A stretch of DNA of 64,000 nucleotides from Melieria omissa (GCA_963971225.1 OZ020268.1:57783900-57847899), one strand, 5' to 3'; numbered from the stretch's first letter, positions 1 to 14,542 are shown. The notes: generated by a model from the sequence alone, not told the origin. Numbers and translations are program-made.

Positions 1-3000
1 CCTTCCACTCGGCAATGGTGGCCGAATCGGAATGGCCGGCTTGGATCAGGTTGTCGGCAATGCTGTTTACCTTGGCGACGCGCTCGCCCCCCACCGCCTC
101 CGTGTCCCGTGCGAATTCGTTAAAGCGCTCCGACAGAAGCGTGACATGATCATAGTCCTGGCCCAGCTCTTGCGAGCCGGCAACCACCTCGCGGTCGGTT
201 ATCCACTGCTCCAGATCGTCCACCTCGCGACTCAGCATAAACAGCTGCAGCGCCTCGTTCAGGCGCGCACGACGCTCGCCAGCCAAATCCTTCAGGCCGG
301 CATACAACTTGTCCAACTGCGATTGCTTCACGGCGACGGCATCGCCACTTGAAATATCGTCCGAACTGAACTGGCGCGCAGTTTCGCCCAGCTGCCGTAT
401 GGCATTGGCGTAGTCCTCGACCGACTGCTCCAGGTTTTCGTGCTTCTTCATCAGATTCTGTGCGCTAATTTCGTCCTTGCCGCGATCCTCCACCATCATG
501 TACAACTCCTGCTCGCTCATCCATGACTCAGCCTCTTGCGCATCGAAGAAGTACTGCTGCACCTTCTCCGACTCGAGCAGGTGCTTCTTGCGATTCTCAA
601 TCGCATCCTTCAGCTCCTGCCATTTCTGCGTCAGATCGCTGATCAGTGCCTCGAACTTCTTGGCGTCTTCGTGGCCCTCGTCGATCAGCTTGCGGCCATT
701 GTTGCAAATGGACATGATGCGCGGCTCGTGGTTGTCAATCTCGGTGGCGAGTGACTGGTTCTTCTTCTTCAGCACGTGCACATTGAACAGCGAGTTGCCG
801 TAGTCGTTCGAGTTGGCCACTGGCAGTTTTTCGTTGATCCACAATTTCTCATCCTCGACGTCGCGACAGAATTGGAATGCCTCCTTCTTCTTCTCCAGCT
901 GCTTCTGGCGTTCCAGCAATGGCGCCTTGATCTTCTCGAAACGATCGAGCACGGCCGCCTTCTTTGTGACAATCGGCTCGATCTGCTCCTCGGGCACCGT
1001 CTTCTGCAAGTACTCCGTCTGCTTGTCGATCTCCTCCACTTGGCGCTCCTTCACGGCCATCTGCGTCTGTATGACCTGCTGCTTTTGCATCAGAATATTC
1101 ACCGACGTCAGATCGTTGCCGGTGTCCGCATTGACAATTTGCTTCTCCAAGTCGGTTATGTACGAGTCGATATCGTCGCAGGTTTGTTGCACCAACACCT
1201 CGCGATTAGCATCGAACAACATCGCGCCTTTCTCCTTGGTGTGCACCTCTAAATCGTCGAACTGCTTGCCCAGCTCTTTCAGTTTCGGCTCGATGACATC
1301 CTTGAACTCGGGCTTCTCCTTGGACAGCTCTTGGGCGGCCTTCTCCGCCTCGTACAGGCGCTCCTTGTTGGCAGCGATTTCCGCTTCGAATGCCTGGTGC
1401 CGGGTCCACTTCGAGTGTATAGTCTTCGCGCTGCGGTACGTCTCGTCCTGCGATGTCACATACTTCTCCTGCACCCACTCGGCCAGTTCCTCCAAGTCCT
1501 GCAGGAACTCGTGCAATTTTACTTGGTTCTTCAGCTTCTCGTGCTGATCTAAGGCGCGCTGGCGGTTGTCATCGCGACGGCCGGCAATGTTCTCAGCCCG
1601 TTTGCCAATCTTGTCGGCGTCGAAGTGCTCTTTCTCGACCAGCGTATCAGCCACCTGCAGCAGCGTGTTGATCTTGTCGTCGTTGGCCTCCATGGTGGTA
1701 AGGAAGGCTTCGTGACGCTTCAGCTGATTCTCGGCCTGCTCCAAATTGACAGGCGTGTCGTCCTTGCTGAGGAAGTGTTCCTGCTGGCTGAGCAGCACCT
1801 CGGTCTGGCGCGCGTCGCGGTTGAACAGCTGCTGGTCGAGGCTCTGCGACAGCAGCACCTGGCGATTCTCCCACATTTGATGCAACTCCTCCCAACCGTC
1901 CTTCAATGCGTTCAAACGCTCGCGCAGGAACATGTACTGCGGATCATCGGATGTGCTGGATTCGGATGTGAGGCGCTCGCCGTACTCCATCATGTTCTTA
2001 TAGTCCTCGGTGTAGTTGTCGATCTCTTCGCGTATGGATTGATGCTGGTTGAGCAGCTTCTCCGCCTCGGGCAACGAGGTGGGTGTATCCTCCGAGGCGA
2101 CATCGGTTTGAGTCTTTGTCAGCCAAGTCTGGAAATGATCCAAGTCGCGCAGGAATCTATGCAAATCACCTGCCTCTTCCAGCTTCGAGTCACGTTCCTT
2201 CAGCATCTGCGTCAGCTGCTCCCAGTCCAATTCGATTTGCGCTATGCGCTCGCGAATCAGCTGCGCTTCTTCGGGATGATCGTTCTCAATGCTATCAGCC
2301 TCCTTGCCGAGGCTGGACAATTTCGCCTGTATGGCAGCCAAATCGCGTTCCATTCCGCTAAGGCGACGCTGTAATGTCATCACGCCAGTCAAGTCCATTT
2401 CAAGGCTGTCCGTTTCGGTGAGTATGCGTTTCTTGTCTTCGATCCACGAAATCGTCTCGCGGCACTCGATGTAGAATGTCTGCACACCATGCGCCGACTT
2501 CAGGTCATCCATTTTGGCTTCCGCCTTTTCGCGTAGCGTGGACCATTCCTGGTTCAGATGGTTCTGTCGCTCCAATATCTCTCCCGAGTTCGGATGCTCG
2601 ACATGTAGTAGCTGCCGTGCCAGCTGATTGACCACTGCAACGCGCGACGCGTTGGCGTTCATTTCCTTGTCGAAGCCCTCGAAGCGGTGCTTCATGATCT
2701 CCACATCTTCTATGTCCTTGCCAGGCGTCATGGTGTCCAGCATTTTGGTCTTCTCCTTGATCCATTGCTCCACGCCGTCGGCCTCCGACTTCAGTTTGTA
2801 TAGGCTGAGAGCATCCAGCAGGCGTTGCTTGCGCAACTTGGCCAACTCGGTCAACTCCTTGTACCGCGTGTCAATGTCGGCCAGACGTTTGTCAACATTA
2901 TCCTTCTCATTATCGTTCAGCTTCAGGCTTTCAGCCTGCTTGTGCAACGCATCGATCACCTCGGCGTAGTTCTTCAGTTCGTCCGCTACATCTTTGTGCT

Positions 3001-5540
3001 TCTTAAGCAGCGACTGCACATTAGCCTCGTCGCGTCCCACATCTTCACTCTTAACAATGCGCAACGTGTCCAGCATCCAGTTGTCCACATCATCCGCATC
3101 GGCAAACAGCTGGAAATATTCCACTGCGTTCTCCAGACGCTGACGACGGTACTTGGTCAGGTCCAACAAGTGATCCCATTTGGACAGGATCTCCTTCAAG
3201 CGATCCTTGATGCGATCAGCACCAAAGTGGCCTTCGGTTATTAGCTCGGCGCCCACCTTTGCCACGTTCTGCAGCTGCGGGTCGTGCGACGTAATCTCCG
3301 ACTCGAGCGCCTTATGCTTGCTCAGCAACAAATTCACCGTGGTCAGGTCGTGGCCAATCTCGTCGGTGGACACAATCTGTTCCTTCTCCTTGATCCAGTT
3401 CTCTTCGTCGGCAGTATCCCAGTAGAATTGCCACAATTTGCGGCTCTCCTCCAAGCGACTTCGACGCTCAACAGCCAGACGCACCAGCTCGGCGTAGGCG
3501 TCCTCCAACTGTTGAACGCGGCTCACAATGATCTCCGGATCGCAGGGCTTGTACGACTCCGGATCGTCGCCGAGGAATTTTTGTGAGTTCTGCACGACCA
3601 CCTTAACGCGCTCGCCCAGTATATTGATGTCTGCCTCGACCAGCGAATGCTTCTGCAGCAGATCTTCCACGCCCATCAGATGCTTTCCGTAGTCGTCGGT
3701 AAGCAGTAGCTGCCTGATCTCCTCCATGTTGTCCAGTATGTACAACATCTCCTGGAAGTTCTGCTGTAACTGCAGCGAAATCTCCAAACGCATGCGGCGT
3801 GCGCGCAACAGCTCCAACAGATATATCCACAAACGCATCACGTTCTCCTTGCGCAGCAGTATGCGCTTCACGTCGTGATAGCGTTCCGATTCGAGCTCAT
3901 CGCACACCGCAACAACCGCCTGCACGCGTTCTTCGTAGGCGAAAATATCTGTCTCGATGGCTTCGTGCTTCTTGGCCGCAGCCTCGACGGCAGCCAAATC
4001 GGAGCCGAAGTTGTCCTGACTGACCAGCCGCTGGTTCTCCGACAGCCAAGTCTCGCGCATGGACGCCTTGCGATCGAAGCGCGCTGCGAGCTGCTCCAGC
4101 TTCTCTTGGCGTATAAGCTCTTCACGCAGCGCCAGCTCGCGTTCGTGTTCCGCCTTCTCCAGTCGCTCCCAGGCTTTGTTGATGTCCGAAATCATTCTGC
4201 CCTCCTTCGGCGTGTACGGCTTCTGATTGTTGGCGCGCATTTTCGACTGCAGTGTGAACAGCAGCACCTCCAGATTACCCTTCTCCACGAACTTGGGCGG
4301 CTTCTCGACGGTGCGGTAGTTGGCAAACTGCGCCAGCTGGCCCTGTACGCCGGTTAGCGAATTCTCGAATTCACGCTCGCCGAGTGCCTGTATGGTGGTC
4401 TCGATCCACTTGAGCAGATCGCTGGTAAAGTGTTCGTAATCGTGTATCATTTTGTCGTTCTCCATGGCAATGCCGACCACCTTGCCGATGCGTTTGCCCT
4501 GTACGGTCTCCTGCTTTAACTTGCTGAAGTAGTGGTAGTACGTGACCACGTACGTAATGATGGACTTCTCGTCGGGATGGTCGACTGCAACATCCTCGGC
4601 ATCGAGCAGCTTGGCCAGGCCCAACTTGTCCTCGGCCACGTCGAAAGCGTTGTTCAGATTGTGCATGGGATTGGCCTTGGACAATTTCTCGAACTGTACC
4701 AGATCCGGACGGTGTTTGTGGATGATGGCATTGAATGCGAGACCGTCGCGCCATGATGTGGTAAAGTTGCGCACATTCACATTATGGTAGCCGGCAGTCT
4801 TCATTTGACACCAAAGCAGCAACGCATCCTTGGCGGATTTTGTTTCCTTGTTGTCGACCTCTTCGATGGTGATGTCTTGAATCTATGATTCGTTTCAGGG
4901 AATGTATGGTGGTAAGGGTTACAGTAAATCCAATTTTTATTAAAATCATAAGACAGTTCAATAAAAGTGTTGAAATTCCATGATTATTTAAATTGGATCA
5001 TGTTTTATAAAATAATCAACTCAATGTTTGCTGCAATAAAAACAGTTTTTAACTGCATATTCAATGCCTCACACTCACCTGGAATCGCAGGATAATCGTC
5101 CAGATCAGACCCAAATTCAGCGAAGCATTGCCATCGACAATGTCGTGCGAGCCGATATTCTCCAAATGCACGCGCTGTTCGCGAAGAAACTGTAAGGCTT
5201 TGTCTACGTTCTCTAGGCAGTGAATTCTCATTTTTCCCTTTGTGGGCTTCGGCAATCGTTCGCCGGACAGTACTTCTAGCAGCTTGATCAGATATTTGCC
5301 ATCGCGCATATCAACATACAAATCGGCAATTCGGCAATTCACGCGGCACAGGTGCGAATTGACCCACTTGGTGAATGTCTTCTTCTGTACACTTTCGCGC
5401 TCCTCGGCCAGCGCCTTGATGCGCGATCGCTCAAAGAGGCGTGAACTGGAATTGCCGCCATCATATTCGTATTCATCGATATATTCGTTGCCAGGACCCT
5501 GGCTGGGGTCCCATCGAACAATTGAAATGTCCGTCGTCAT
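1..5540 (-). CDS. beta-Spec: Beta-spectrin (partial, 5' part of coding region)
   Basis: Beta-spectrin pairs with alpha-spectrin in the actin-linked membrane skeleton. Coding exons on the minus strand: 5540-5079 (154 codons, ATG at 5540-5538) and 4882 to the window edge, joined by a 196 bp intron with GT at 5078-5077 and AG at 4884-4883. The second exon stays open for 1627 codons. About 1781 aa are visible; the family is about 2290 aa, so the last spectrin repeats and the PH domain lie outside. Residues about 50-155 form the first calponin-homology domain ([13 protein letters not shown] is visible) and about 170-275 the second ([19 protein letters not shown]), together the actin-binding module. 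From about residue 300 on come triple-helical spectrin repeats with the usual W-containing helices (e.g. [26 protein letters not shown]). An acceptor-like CAG just upstream of the ATG (about 5559) suggests a spliced 5' leader. Identity is very secure. Confidence 0.97.
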
Positions 5541-8500
5541 AGCGATCGTTTAATTACTTCTGCAATTGTACAGATGGAGAGGAGAGACTCAGAAAAACTT
5601 AATCGCAGGGTTAATTGCCGGAGCAAATATAAAATGCTATGCGGGTACGTGCCCTTCAGATGTGTTATTTATTTATTTAGGGCAATTATTCTACAAAATG
5701 CCCAGTTAATTGTGTTAATAAAGTCAAAAATATATTTGGACAATTACTCAGTGCTCAATCAGACGAGTGCATGGGGGCAAAGAGAGTCAACACAATTCAA
5801 TGGAAAGTATGTAAAGGCATTTCTCAAACTACAAATTTATGAAATTAAAATACAATGAATTTTTCTAAAAGCATACCGAACTGCGGCATTCCTCACTGTA
5901 ACTAATCAAAAAATTTAAATTGTGCTGTACAGCCCAATTGATTGCAAACAACAAAAAATTTCGATGAATTGTAAATTTTCCAAAATGGCAAACTTTAAAC
6001 TAAATTCCACATAATATACAAACAAGGTAAGAGCACGAACAGTGTGAAAATTTGTACAGGTTGTAGATAAAGGTTGCGATTGCTAATGTTGTTCGTCATG
6101 ACGTCAATATAATAAAAATAATTATTGGCGCGATAAGCTCAGAACAATTCTGAACATATAGAATTTAAACGACTAAACATGTATCAGCTGGCAATAGGCG
6201 AAAGGGAAAGAACAACATTTAGATCATGATGAAATTAATTTAAGAATCAGAGGTCTATATTTTGGCAAAGGCCATGAGTATGTAGTAACGACTGGTGCCA
6301 GCTAAAAAGTCAAAGTTCATGAAGAAATTAGGTCTTTCCAGTTGATAATCTTGGGGTATTCACACTGAGCAGATGACTTAAGCGAGAAATTCTTAAAATC
6401 TTCACATAAGACAGTCACTTGAAGGCTATTATATTGCTTTAGGAGAGATAGTCAAACAATTCGGTTTAAAAAATTATTGGCTTGCTAATTTGTGTACTAT
6501 AAACAATTAAAAATAATTAACAGAGGGGAGTAAAAATTAGCACATTTGGAATGCAAAGAATCATATTTTCGTTATGTGTAAAGGATGAGAATTGATTATT
6601 TTAAAACACAGCCAACTATCGTAACAAGGTCCAAAAATGTGTAATTCCCTTAAATACCTCAACATTTTAAGCCCATAATAGTAGGAAATCAAATCTAGTT
6701 CACAGGCGTCAAAATCCATAAAAAACTGCAAGAAAACGCACCGTATTTGTCATCACCGGTTCTGGAGTGCAACTGTCACAAATCGATATGTGAAAACCAG
6801 TGCTGAAGCAATAGCGAAGTTGCATACGTTGGACGGATTGGGGTGGCAATACAGTCCCACCGCCAGACTGCGGGAGTGTCAAAATTGACTAATAACCACA
6901 CAAGGTTACACAACCAAAAACAAAAAAACTCACACGAAAACAAACACCCGAGTTGCGCGTCGAGAGAGTGTCGACTGAACACAGTTCCTAACTAATCGAA
7001 GCGACATTTTTGTAGCGTCAAACTTGCTGTGTTATTTATTTAATTTTTACATATTTTTTGGATATAAACACTACTACACCCCCTGTTTGTCATGCGAATA
7101 AAAATCTAAAACAAAAATACTGGTAATCTCATTAAAATGCTCATGTTTTGCCTAAGAAAATTCAATTTGGAGCGTACTTCAAAATATTTTTGGATGGACA
7201 ATGCGTTCACCTTTTGAAGATTTTGGGTATAAGACACATATATAGAATAGCAGCATGAATCGCAGCAGAATAAGCAAATTTGTTTACTATTTATTTCATC
7301 ATTTCAAGAGCCAGAAGTTCGCAATACAGTTTTTTTTCTGCCCACATGCGCTTTGATGTGTGTTTTCGGCGTGAGAAGAAAAAACCGCAATACATTAGCT
7401 CATTGGCGCCGTTGATAAATTCTTAGTTAGACAACAGGTTCAACAGAAAGATGCATTAGGTATTAAATAATGGGACTCAAGGAATACAAATTGAACAAGG
7501 GGAAAATACTGAGACCGAAGTAATTCAGATTAAAATGTAGTTTAATAACTGCCACATCTGCTGGTTGCAATATGCTCAATTGTGTGAACTATAAGACAAG
7601 AAAAATAAAGCAAATAAACATCATGTCATAAAATTGGGTTAAGGTGGTTTGTTGGGTTGTGGATGACGCAAGCCTAACAAAAGTTGTAGTGATCAAAATT
7701 CTAATTATATTAAAATTTGCGGCATCCAAGAGCAGCTCATTGAAATAAGGCCACAAGTTGACTTTACATGGACAATTAGGCCATGTTTAGAATATTAAAT
7801 TATGTTCGTTTAAAGAGATAAATCCAAAGAATTGTTTGTATCTTTGTTACTTGCTGCACGGGATCTGTGATCGAATTGGCTCCAGCCACTTAGGTTCAGT
7901 GTTACAGATTCTCAAAACCACATTTTGCATTTGCTGACGGCTGTCTGCCAGAAACAGCTGCCAATATCGCGCATATTCTTCACATTACTATAAAACTCTT
8001 AATCACACTTAATAATAATTTTGACTATTTGTTTATGTATTCTAACAAGTATGGTGCATTAACACTCTTCTTCTGTATGCTCCAGCCAGCTTTTCGCGTG
8101 TGCATGTTGGCCCATTTTGGGCCTGGTTAGGCTTTCTCCATAGAAGCCCATAGGTGGTCTGTCTGATTTCTTTCAATTTCGTTTATTTATTTGGAATTTG
8201 TTGATTGTATGCCATTTACGTGGTCACCAACAGTGCATATACACAACCTATGTACATATGTATGTCAATGTACATTTACAGAGTCCAGTATATTGAAAAT
8301 TGTGTAGCTACAGTGTGTATATGGGCTGCTGTGCCGTATGCGCCGCCAATGGGGAAATTCGCAACTTGCGCGTATTGTGCCCCAACTCGGAACTGACCTA
8401 TTATGCGCTGCATACATACAAATTGTGATATTTCAAATCGCACTACCGACATCAGGAAGCAGCAATTAAGTCAAAACAACAACAGCAATGGTAGAAAAGC

Positions 8501-10954
8501 CGCTCCCGCACATGCTGTCACCGCCGTTAAACAGGCGAAATGGAAGTCAGCGCGCTGAGACGCGTTTGGGTTTGAGTTTTGGTTTCTGGTTTTCGTTTGT
8601 TTGGCAGCCGATTGGCGAACGAAACGGGCAGTCGGAGGGGGGATATTTCGAAAGAGCAGCAGTAGAATGAAGCGATCAAATGAGCTCACTGCCGCTCAGC
8701 GCTGTGCGCCGCTACTCATTTACGTTAGCGGCATCCTCCTATCACATATACTATGTACATATGTCCGCATACACTTCAATACCGATTGTACGCTTGTATG
8801 TCGCCGAACATATGTAGATACACGTATGTACATACGCGTATGTGCGTTATCTATTACGTAATATTTAATTAAGCGAAGTATCGAGCAAATTTTCTTCAAG
8901 TGGGTCGAGCTGAGGCTGGGCTCAGCATTGATTTCACACCACTGATGACAGAATGCAGCGGTTGGGGCAGCGGCGGCAGAAGCGGCTCGGGCTGTCGCAA
9001 TTGAGTTCATTGATTTCTTGCGACGGCGGAGAGTTGGCGCTGCGCTGCTAATGCAGGCAATGAAGTAATGGTAATGACAGCAGTGACAGTGAGGCCGAAC
9101 AACGCACCACACCTCAGCCCCCCCAAACACATTCGCACATCGCACTATACATTTTGCATTCCGGTCAGCGTTTCATGTTTGTTTTAATTTGGTTTTCGTA
9201 ATAGAAAACAAGTTTTTTTTTAATGTTTTTTTTTCTTTAATTTCTAAGATTTTCATCAGCAACGCTAGGACGTTGCGTATGCTGCTCGCATAAACAAACA
9301 CACACACACACACACTTCCACTGCTCCACTCGCACGCACTCCCCACAAGCACGCTCGCCTCTCGAGCGACCTGTGACCTCGCCAGCGCCCGAATCTCACA
9401 GTAACCAGCAATTGCACTGCCTCGCCCCACAATCAATCTTCAGCTTTACCGTCCGGTGGCACACACTCCTCGTACATAGTACATATCTTATATAGTGGGC
9501 ACTTTCGCTGTGGCACACGCACCACCCAAATTCCGCAATTCTTTCTTTAATCTGCATTCGCACTACACATTCTGCTTTGCTTATTGTACCGATTTGTATC
9601 TTTTATTGCTTCACCACAATTCGTTTTCAACTTTTCTTTTTTACTTGCACTCACTTCACTTTAAGTTGTAATTCTGCAGGTAATGCTAGCTCTTTTAAGC
9701 CTCATTTAAACCGTCTTCCGTCCAAAATAACACTGATAGCACCTGCATTAACGGACCAGCGCGAATGTGGGTAACTGGTGTGGCTCTGTGTACGTCGTAC
9801 TCGGCAGCACTAATCGTAATGAGCGGCGCCGCACACGAATGAGCCAACACGAAATGATGTCATCAACGATGGCCACAGTCAGTGGCGAGTATATCGCTGC
9901 TTCTTCCTCGCCACACTTTGCACTGTGCACGGCACTCACTGAATGATTCCCAATTCTATTTCAAGTGCTCCACCACCACTCCGCCGCAATAGCTTTGGCT
10001 GTATTGCCACAGCTACAGCTCTTGCTAGCGCTTCTGCTGCTTTTTAGCGCTTAACTCGTGCTGCTGGGCGTTGTCTTGTCTTTGGCGCTGCTGTCATACA
10101 CTCGGTCTACTTCTTCATGCTGCATTTGTAAGCCGCTTCCAATTCTGACCACCATTACTTACCGCTTATTCGTTAGCTCTTATTCCGCAAGTCCTTTTTG
10201 CGTCGTCCTGTTATGAATCCTAGTATTATTTCAATATTTTGCTCCCGCTCAACAAATAATTTTATCAAAACCAAACTTCGGGAAACAACAGCAAAACGAC
10301 TACTACAAAAAAGCGAAAAATTATGTATACCTTTCCATATAGTGCGAGTGCGCAGCGTTGCCACTTGGCCTATAATTGAGTTGTTTTGTTTTACAAGTTG
10401 CTGCTGTGCTGTGTGAGCTATTTGTTGATTGTTCAATGGTTTCAGCGTCTGTTTGCATAAATTATTTCTTCAACAATACAACTCGCCATCAATTGCGGCT
10501 ATTTGAAAGCAAACTAAACTTTTAACTTTTGTTTTACCATAACTGTATGCAATGTTGTCAAATTACTGGACTGCCTTACCTACACATTTCGATAGCACTG
10601 CCACCTAATTGAGATTACTTGTTTACAGTACTACAGCGAAAATATGCAATTACAGTAAGTACGCATTGATCCCTTACTGAATTTCATTTTATATGCTCCA
10701 TTTAAAGTTTCGTGTTATTTCACTACGAATTATACTGTTTACATGATATTTCCCTGATCAGCCTTTGTGGACCATGTTTGGTTTTATTACAAAACACTTT
10801 CCACTAACTAACATTAGGATATTGGCAACACTTACCACAAACATTTTATTCAATCAACACGATTTTTGCTCAGAACTCATAACTTCAAAACTCATTTACG
10901 AATTATCGCATAGTTTTTGTTTAAAGCAAATATTGTAATAGTGTTCTCGCAGCC
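5541..10954. other. Head-to-head spacer between beta-Spec and IntS2
   Basis: There is no convincing coding sequence in this 5.4 kb. Beta-Spec leaves to the left and IntS2 to the right, so both promoters lie here. A TTGCAG acceptor on the minus strand sits about 19 bases before the beta-Spec ATG, and a good minus-strand donor lies at 10162-10157. Most of this stretch is therefore probably the beta-Spec leader intron. Simple repeats include (CA)n at about 9297-9315 and a poly-T run at about 9210-9235. The short open frames are AT-rich or antisense and show no domain I recognise. Confidence 0.6.
10163..10440 (-). other. Candidate 5' untranslated first exon of beta-Spec
   Basis: On the minus strand a strong donor (GCG followed by GTAAGTAATGG) has its GT at 10162-10161. 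The sequence before it looks like a fly 5' leader, with short CAGCA and AAC runs and no long frame. With the acceptor at about 5559 this would give a leader intron of about 4.6 kb. The upstream limit at 10440 is arbitrary, because no transcription start can be read. The assignment rests on splice-site quality only. Confidence 0.35.
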
Positions 10955-13900
10955 ATGTTCGATGTGACAGCGCGGGTGTTCGCCGCGATGCAAAATCTGG
11001 ACATAGTGGCGCTCTCTACCTACCCGGCGCAGGAAATTCGCCCAGTGCTGCCGTCGCTGGTGCGTATGAGCCTACTGTCGCCGCTAGACAACACCAAGTC
11101 CTCGATGGAGTCCCGCAAACAAATACTGACCGTGCTGATAGGTATTGAGGTGGTCAACAGCATCGTGTCGTATCTGCAGGTAAATTACCACGAACTGGAG
11201 CAGGAGCTGAAGAAGGAGTTGCAGGCGCGTCAAAAGTCGATGTACTTTGAGGGCCAGCAACCGGAATTTGGGCTGCAGACCGGCATAGCGCTAGGCTTTG
11301 AACGTGCGGACGTGACGCGCAAAGTGCGCGTTGTGTTGTCCGAGATCTTCAACATTCAGTGGCAGCTGTCGGATCAGAAAACTCTACTGCAGTCGGAATT
11401 GCTGGAAGACGGCATTTATTTAGAGGAGGTAGTAGATATATTGTGCATAGCATTGGCGGAGCTGCCATCGCTGGTGAACATACTAGAACTGACTGATGCG
11501 CTGGTGCATGTGGAAAATGGTCAGCGCATAATTTGCGCAGTGGTTGCCAATTTCCCCGATTGCTACCGCGATGTGGTGACACACGTCATAGTCAACTGCG
11601 ACGAGGAGAGCAACGAGGGCAAGTTGAAACTGTCCCTGCTGATGGCGCTGAGCGAGATAAATCCTTCGCAGGCGTTGGCCACAAGGTCTATTTGCGTGGA
11701 GATACTCAAAGTGCCGTCATTCATGCTAAAGTTGTGCTTGAAATATCCGCAGGATTTGGTAATAATGTCACGATTTTATATGTTGCAATTTAATGCTCAG
11801 TGCATTCTCGTCTCCGTACTGACAGGTGGCTTTTTTGACCGGCATGTTGCTGGGAAACGATCAGAACGTGCGCACCTGGTTTGCCGTTTATGTGCGTTCC
11901 AGTCAGAAGCGCAAGAGCGATGCGTTGAATTTAGTGCGCGCTGAGTTGTTGCAACAGTTGCACAAGAACATACAAATGTCCAATGCACAAGACGCTCAGG
12001 AGGACTACACCACGCAAGGTGCGGTGCTGATGCGGCTCTACTGCGCCTTGCGCGGCATTGCAGGCTTGAAGTGAGTTTTCCTCGTTTTGATTCGGAATAT
12101 ACAAGTAGTAAAATGTTTCTTTGGCAGATTCAATGACGAGGAAATCAACGCGTTGTCACAGCTCGTCACCAGCCGGCCGCTGCCCACCCAGTCCGGCCTG
12201 CGCTTTGTCTCGTTGGCTTTGTGCATGTTGATCGCCTGTCCGTCACTGGTGTCGACCACGCCGCTGGAAAACAAATCTATCGAGTGGTTGCAGTGGCTCA
12301 TCAAGGAGGATACATTCTTTGCTAAAAAGTCAGACAACACCACCTCGCTCGGCGAAATGTTGTTGCTGCTGGCCATACACTTTCACAGCAATCAGATCAC
12401 CGCCATCGGCGAGCTGGTCTGCTCCACGCTGGCCATGAAGATTCCAATACGTCCGAACAGCACCAATCGCATCAAGCAGGTCTTCACGCAGGACCTGTTC
12501 ACCGAACAGGTGGTGGCCTCGCATGCAGTGCGCGTGCCCGTCACACCCCACTTGAACGCAAACATTTCCGGCTACCTGCCCGTGCACTGTATCCACCAGC
12601 TGCTCAAGTCGCGTGCCTTCCTTAAGCACAAGGTTCCCATTAAGCTTTGGATCTATAAGCAGATATGTAACTCGGTGCGGCCGCTGCATCCGGTGATGCC
12701 GGCGCTGATCGAAGTCTACGTCAGCACGTTGATCTTGCCCAATCCGCTGGGCAAGGCCAATGTCGACCACATGCACAAACCGTTCGCGGAGAGCGAGATC
12801 CTGCATATCTTTAACTCATCCAAATCGGTCGCTTTTGACAGCCGACATCTGTTTGGCGACCAAGCCAGTACCAGCGCTGCCTTGGCAGAGAGCGATGAGA
12901 CAGTCAACATAGAGGTGCAGTGCGACATCACTGCGCAGCTACTCATACTGTACTACCTCGTGCTGTACGAGGACACGCGCATGTCCAACTTGTCGAACAC
13001 TGCGCTGGGTGGAAAGAAATTGAAGGAGTACTCTAATAGCTTTCTCGCCGATTTACCCATGAAGTATCTACTACAGAAGGCACAGCAGTGTCAGAACGAC
13101 TACGTGGGCCTGTTCCATCCGCTGCTCCGTCTGATCATCTCAAATTATCCGCACTTAAGCATGGTTGACGACTGGCTGGAGGAGCACTACATCTCCGCAG
13201 CGCCCACAACAAATCTGATGATAAATCGATCGATAGAGCGGCCGCTGGTGGTGAAGGCGTTGGAGCAGTTGGACAACAATCCCTCGATTGCCATACGCGT
13301 CTTCAGAGCATTGATCAAGCTGCCGCCCGAGGAGCTTGCGCAGTACGCCGACCTGATTGTGAAGAATATGCCCAAGGTGTTTGAGAATAAAGTGCCGCGC
13401 ATCATCAAGGATTTGTACAAGGACATTTGGCTGCGGCTGAACTCGGTGCTGCCGGTGAGCTTTTGGAAGATGTCCCTGAACGCGGTGATGGCCTCAGATG
13501 ACACGGCACCCAAATTCACCTACGTAAACGAGGACCTTCTCGACCCGCTGCAGGTGTTGAGGTGAGTCTTGGAGCGCATAAACGGTTCCTGAGAAAGAGG
13601 ACTCACTAACCCCATTTTACTTTTTCACCGTTCAGATGCGGCAAGCACGTCTTTTATTCGCCCTACACGCTGATGATACTGCTGCGCATACTGCAGGGCA
13701 GTCTGGCCGCTTCAAAAGCCTTTCTCAACGTGCAAATGCAGTCGAAGCAGGTGATGGACAAAAACGGCCAGGTGCAGTGCGACAGTGATCGCGATGAGCT
13801 GAAAACCGCATTGATCGCCTCACAGGAAAGCGCCGCTGTGCACATACTGTTGGAGGTGCTTGCTGACATGAACGCGAACGCTAAAGATACAGTGGACATA

Positions 13901-14494
13901 TTGGCGTTGCGCGAGACCCAAGGCATCATCTGCTCATTCATACACCAGGCCTTCATTTCGGAACCATCGCTCGCCAAGCTAGTGCACTTCCAGACCTACC
14001 CACGCGAAGTCATACCCATGATGGTGATGGGCGTGCCGTCGATGCACATCTGCATTGACTTTCTGCACGAGTTCCTCAGCATGCCCGAGATGGACCGGCA
14101 GGTGTTCACCATTGACTTGGCCTCGCATCTTGTGCTGAAGTACTCCATACCCAAGAGCTTGAGCGTCTCAAAGTTCTGCATCAACACCATACAGTCGTCG
14201 CTGTCGCTGCTCTCCACGCACGCCAAATGCGAATTTCTGAGCAACATTTTGCCGGCCCTCATACGCTTCGCTGACGCTTTTCCCGTTTTGGTGGATGACT
14301 GCGTCAACATTCTTATGTTGACCGGCAAGAGTTTGCACTCGCAGAGTACGCTGGGCATCAACTCGACGCAAATGCAGCTGACTTCGAGCACTAAACAGAA
14401 ATGCTACAAGGATTCGCAGCGCTACATATCAATGATTGAGGAGGCATTTGAAACGTTGGTTACCAGACTTGTAAACAAGGTGGACTTGTACTAA
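10955..14494 (+). CDS. IntS2: Integrator complex subunit 2
   Basis: IntS2 is a core scaffold subunit of Integrator, the nuclear complex that cleaves snRNA 3' ends and terminates paused RNA polymerase II. Coding exons: 10955-11758, 11826-12070, 12128-13561 and 13636-14494; all introns are GT-AG and 57-74 bp. Phases join cleanly to give 1113 aa, matching the family's usual size of about 1100 aa. The protein is almost all alpha-helical (HEAT/ARM-like) with no catalytic motif. The start MFDVTARVFAAMQNLD and the stretches QPEFGLQTGIALGFERADV and VPVTPHLNANISGYLPVH agree with my memory of insect and human INTS2. The ATG at 10955 is the first in frame and follows a short leader beginning after about 10900. 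A possible AATAAA lies at 15020-15025, so the 3' UTR may include the retrotransposon fragment at 14543-14782. Confidence 0.93.
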
Positions 14495-14542
14495 AAGCGA
14501 CCGTAGCTGTGTATACTTTATATATACATGAAATGAAATCAA

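Noticed and set aside
32..4754. Many open frames on both strands across 1-4882, some over 200 codons
   Set aside because: They are shadows of the continuous beta-spectrin frame on the minus strand; none shows its own domain.
8471..9436. Overlapping open frames in the beta-Spec/IntS2 spacer
   Set aside because: Low-complexity or repeat-rich peptides, conflicting strands, and no start or splice context; more likely leader-intron or promoter DNA.
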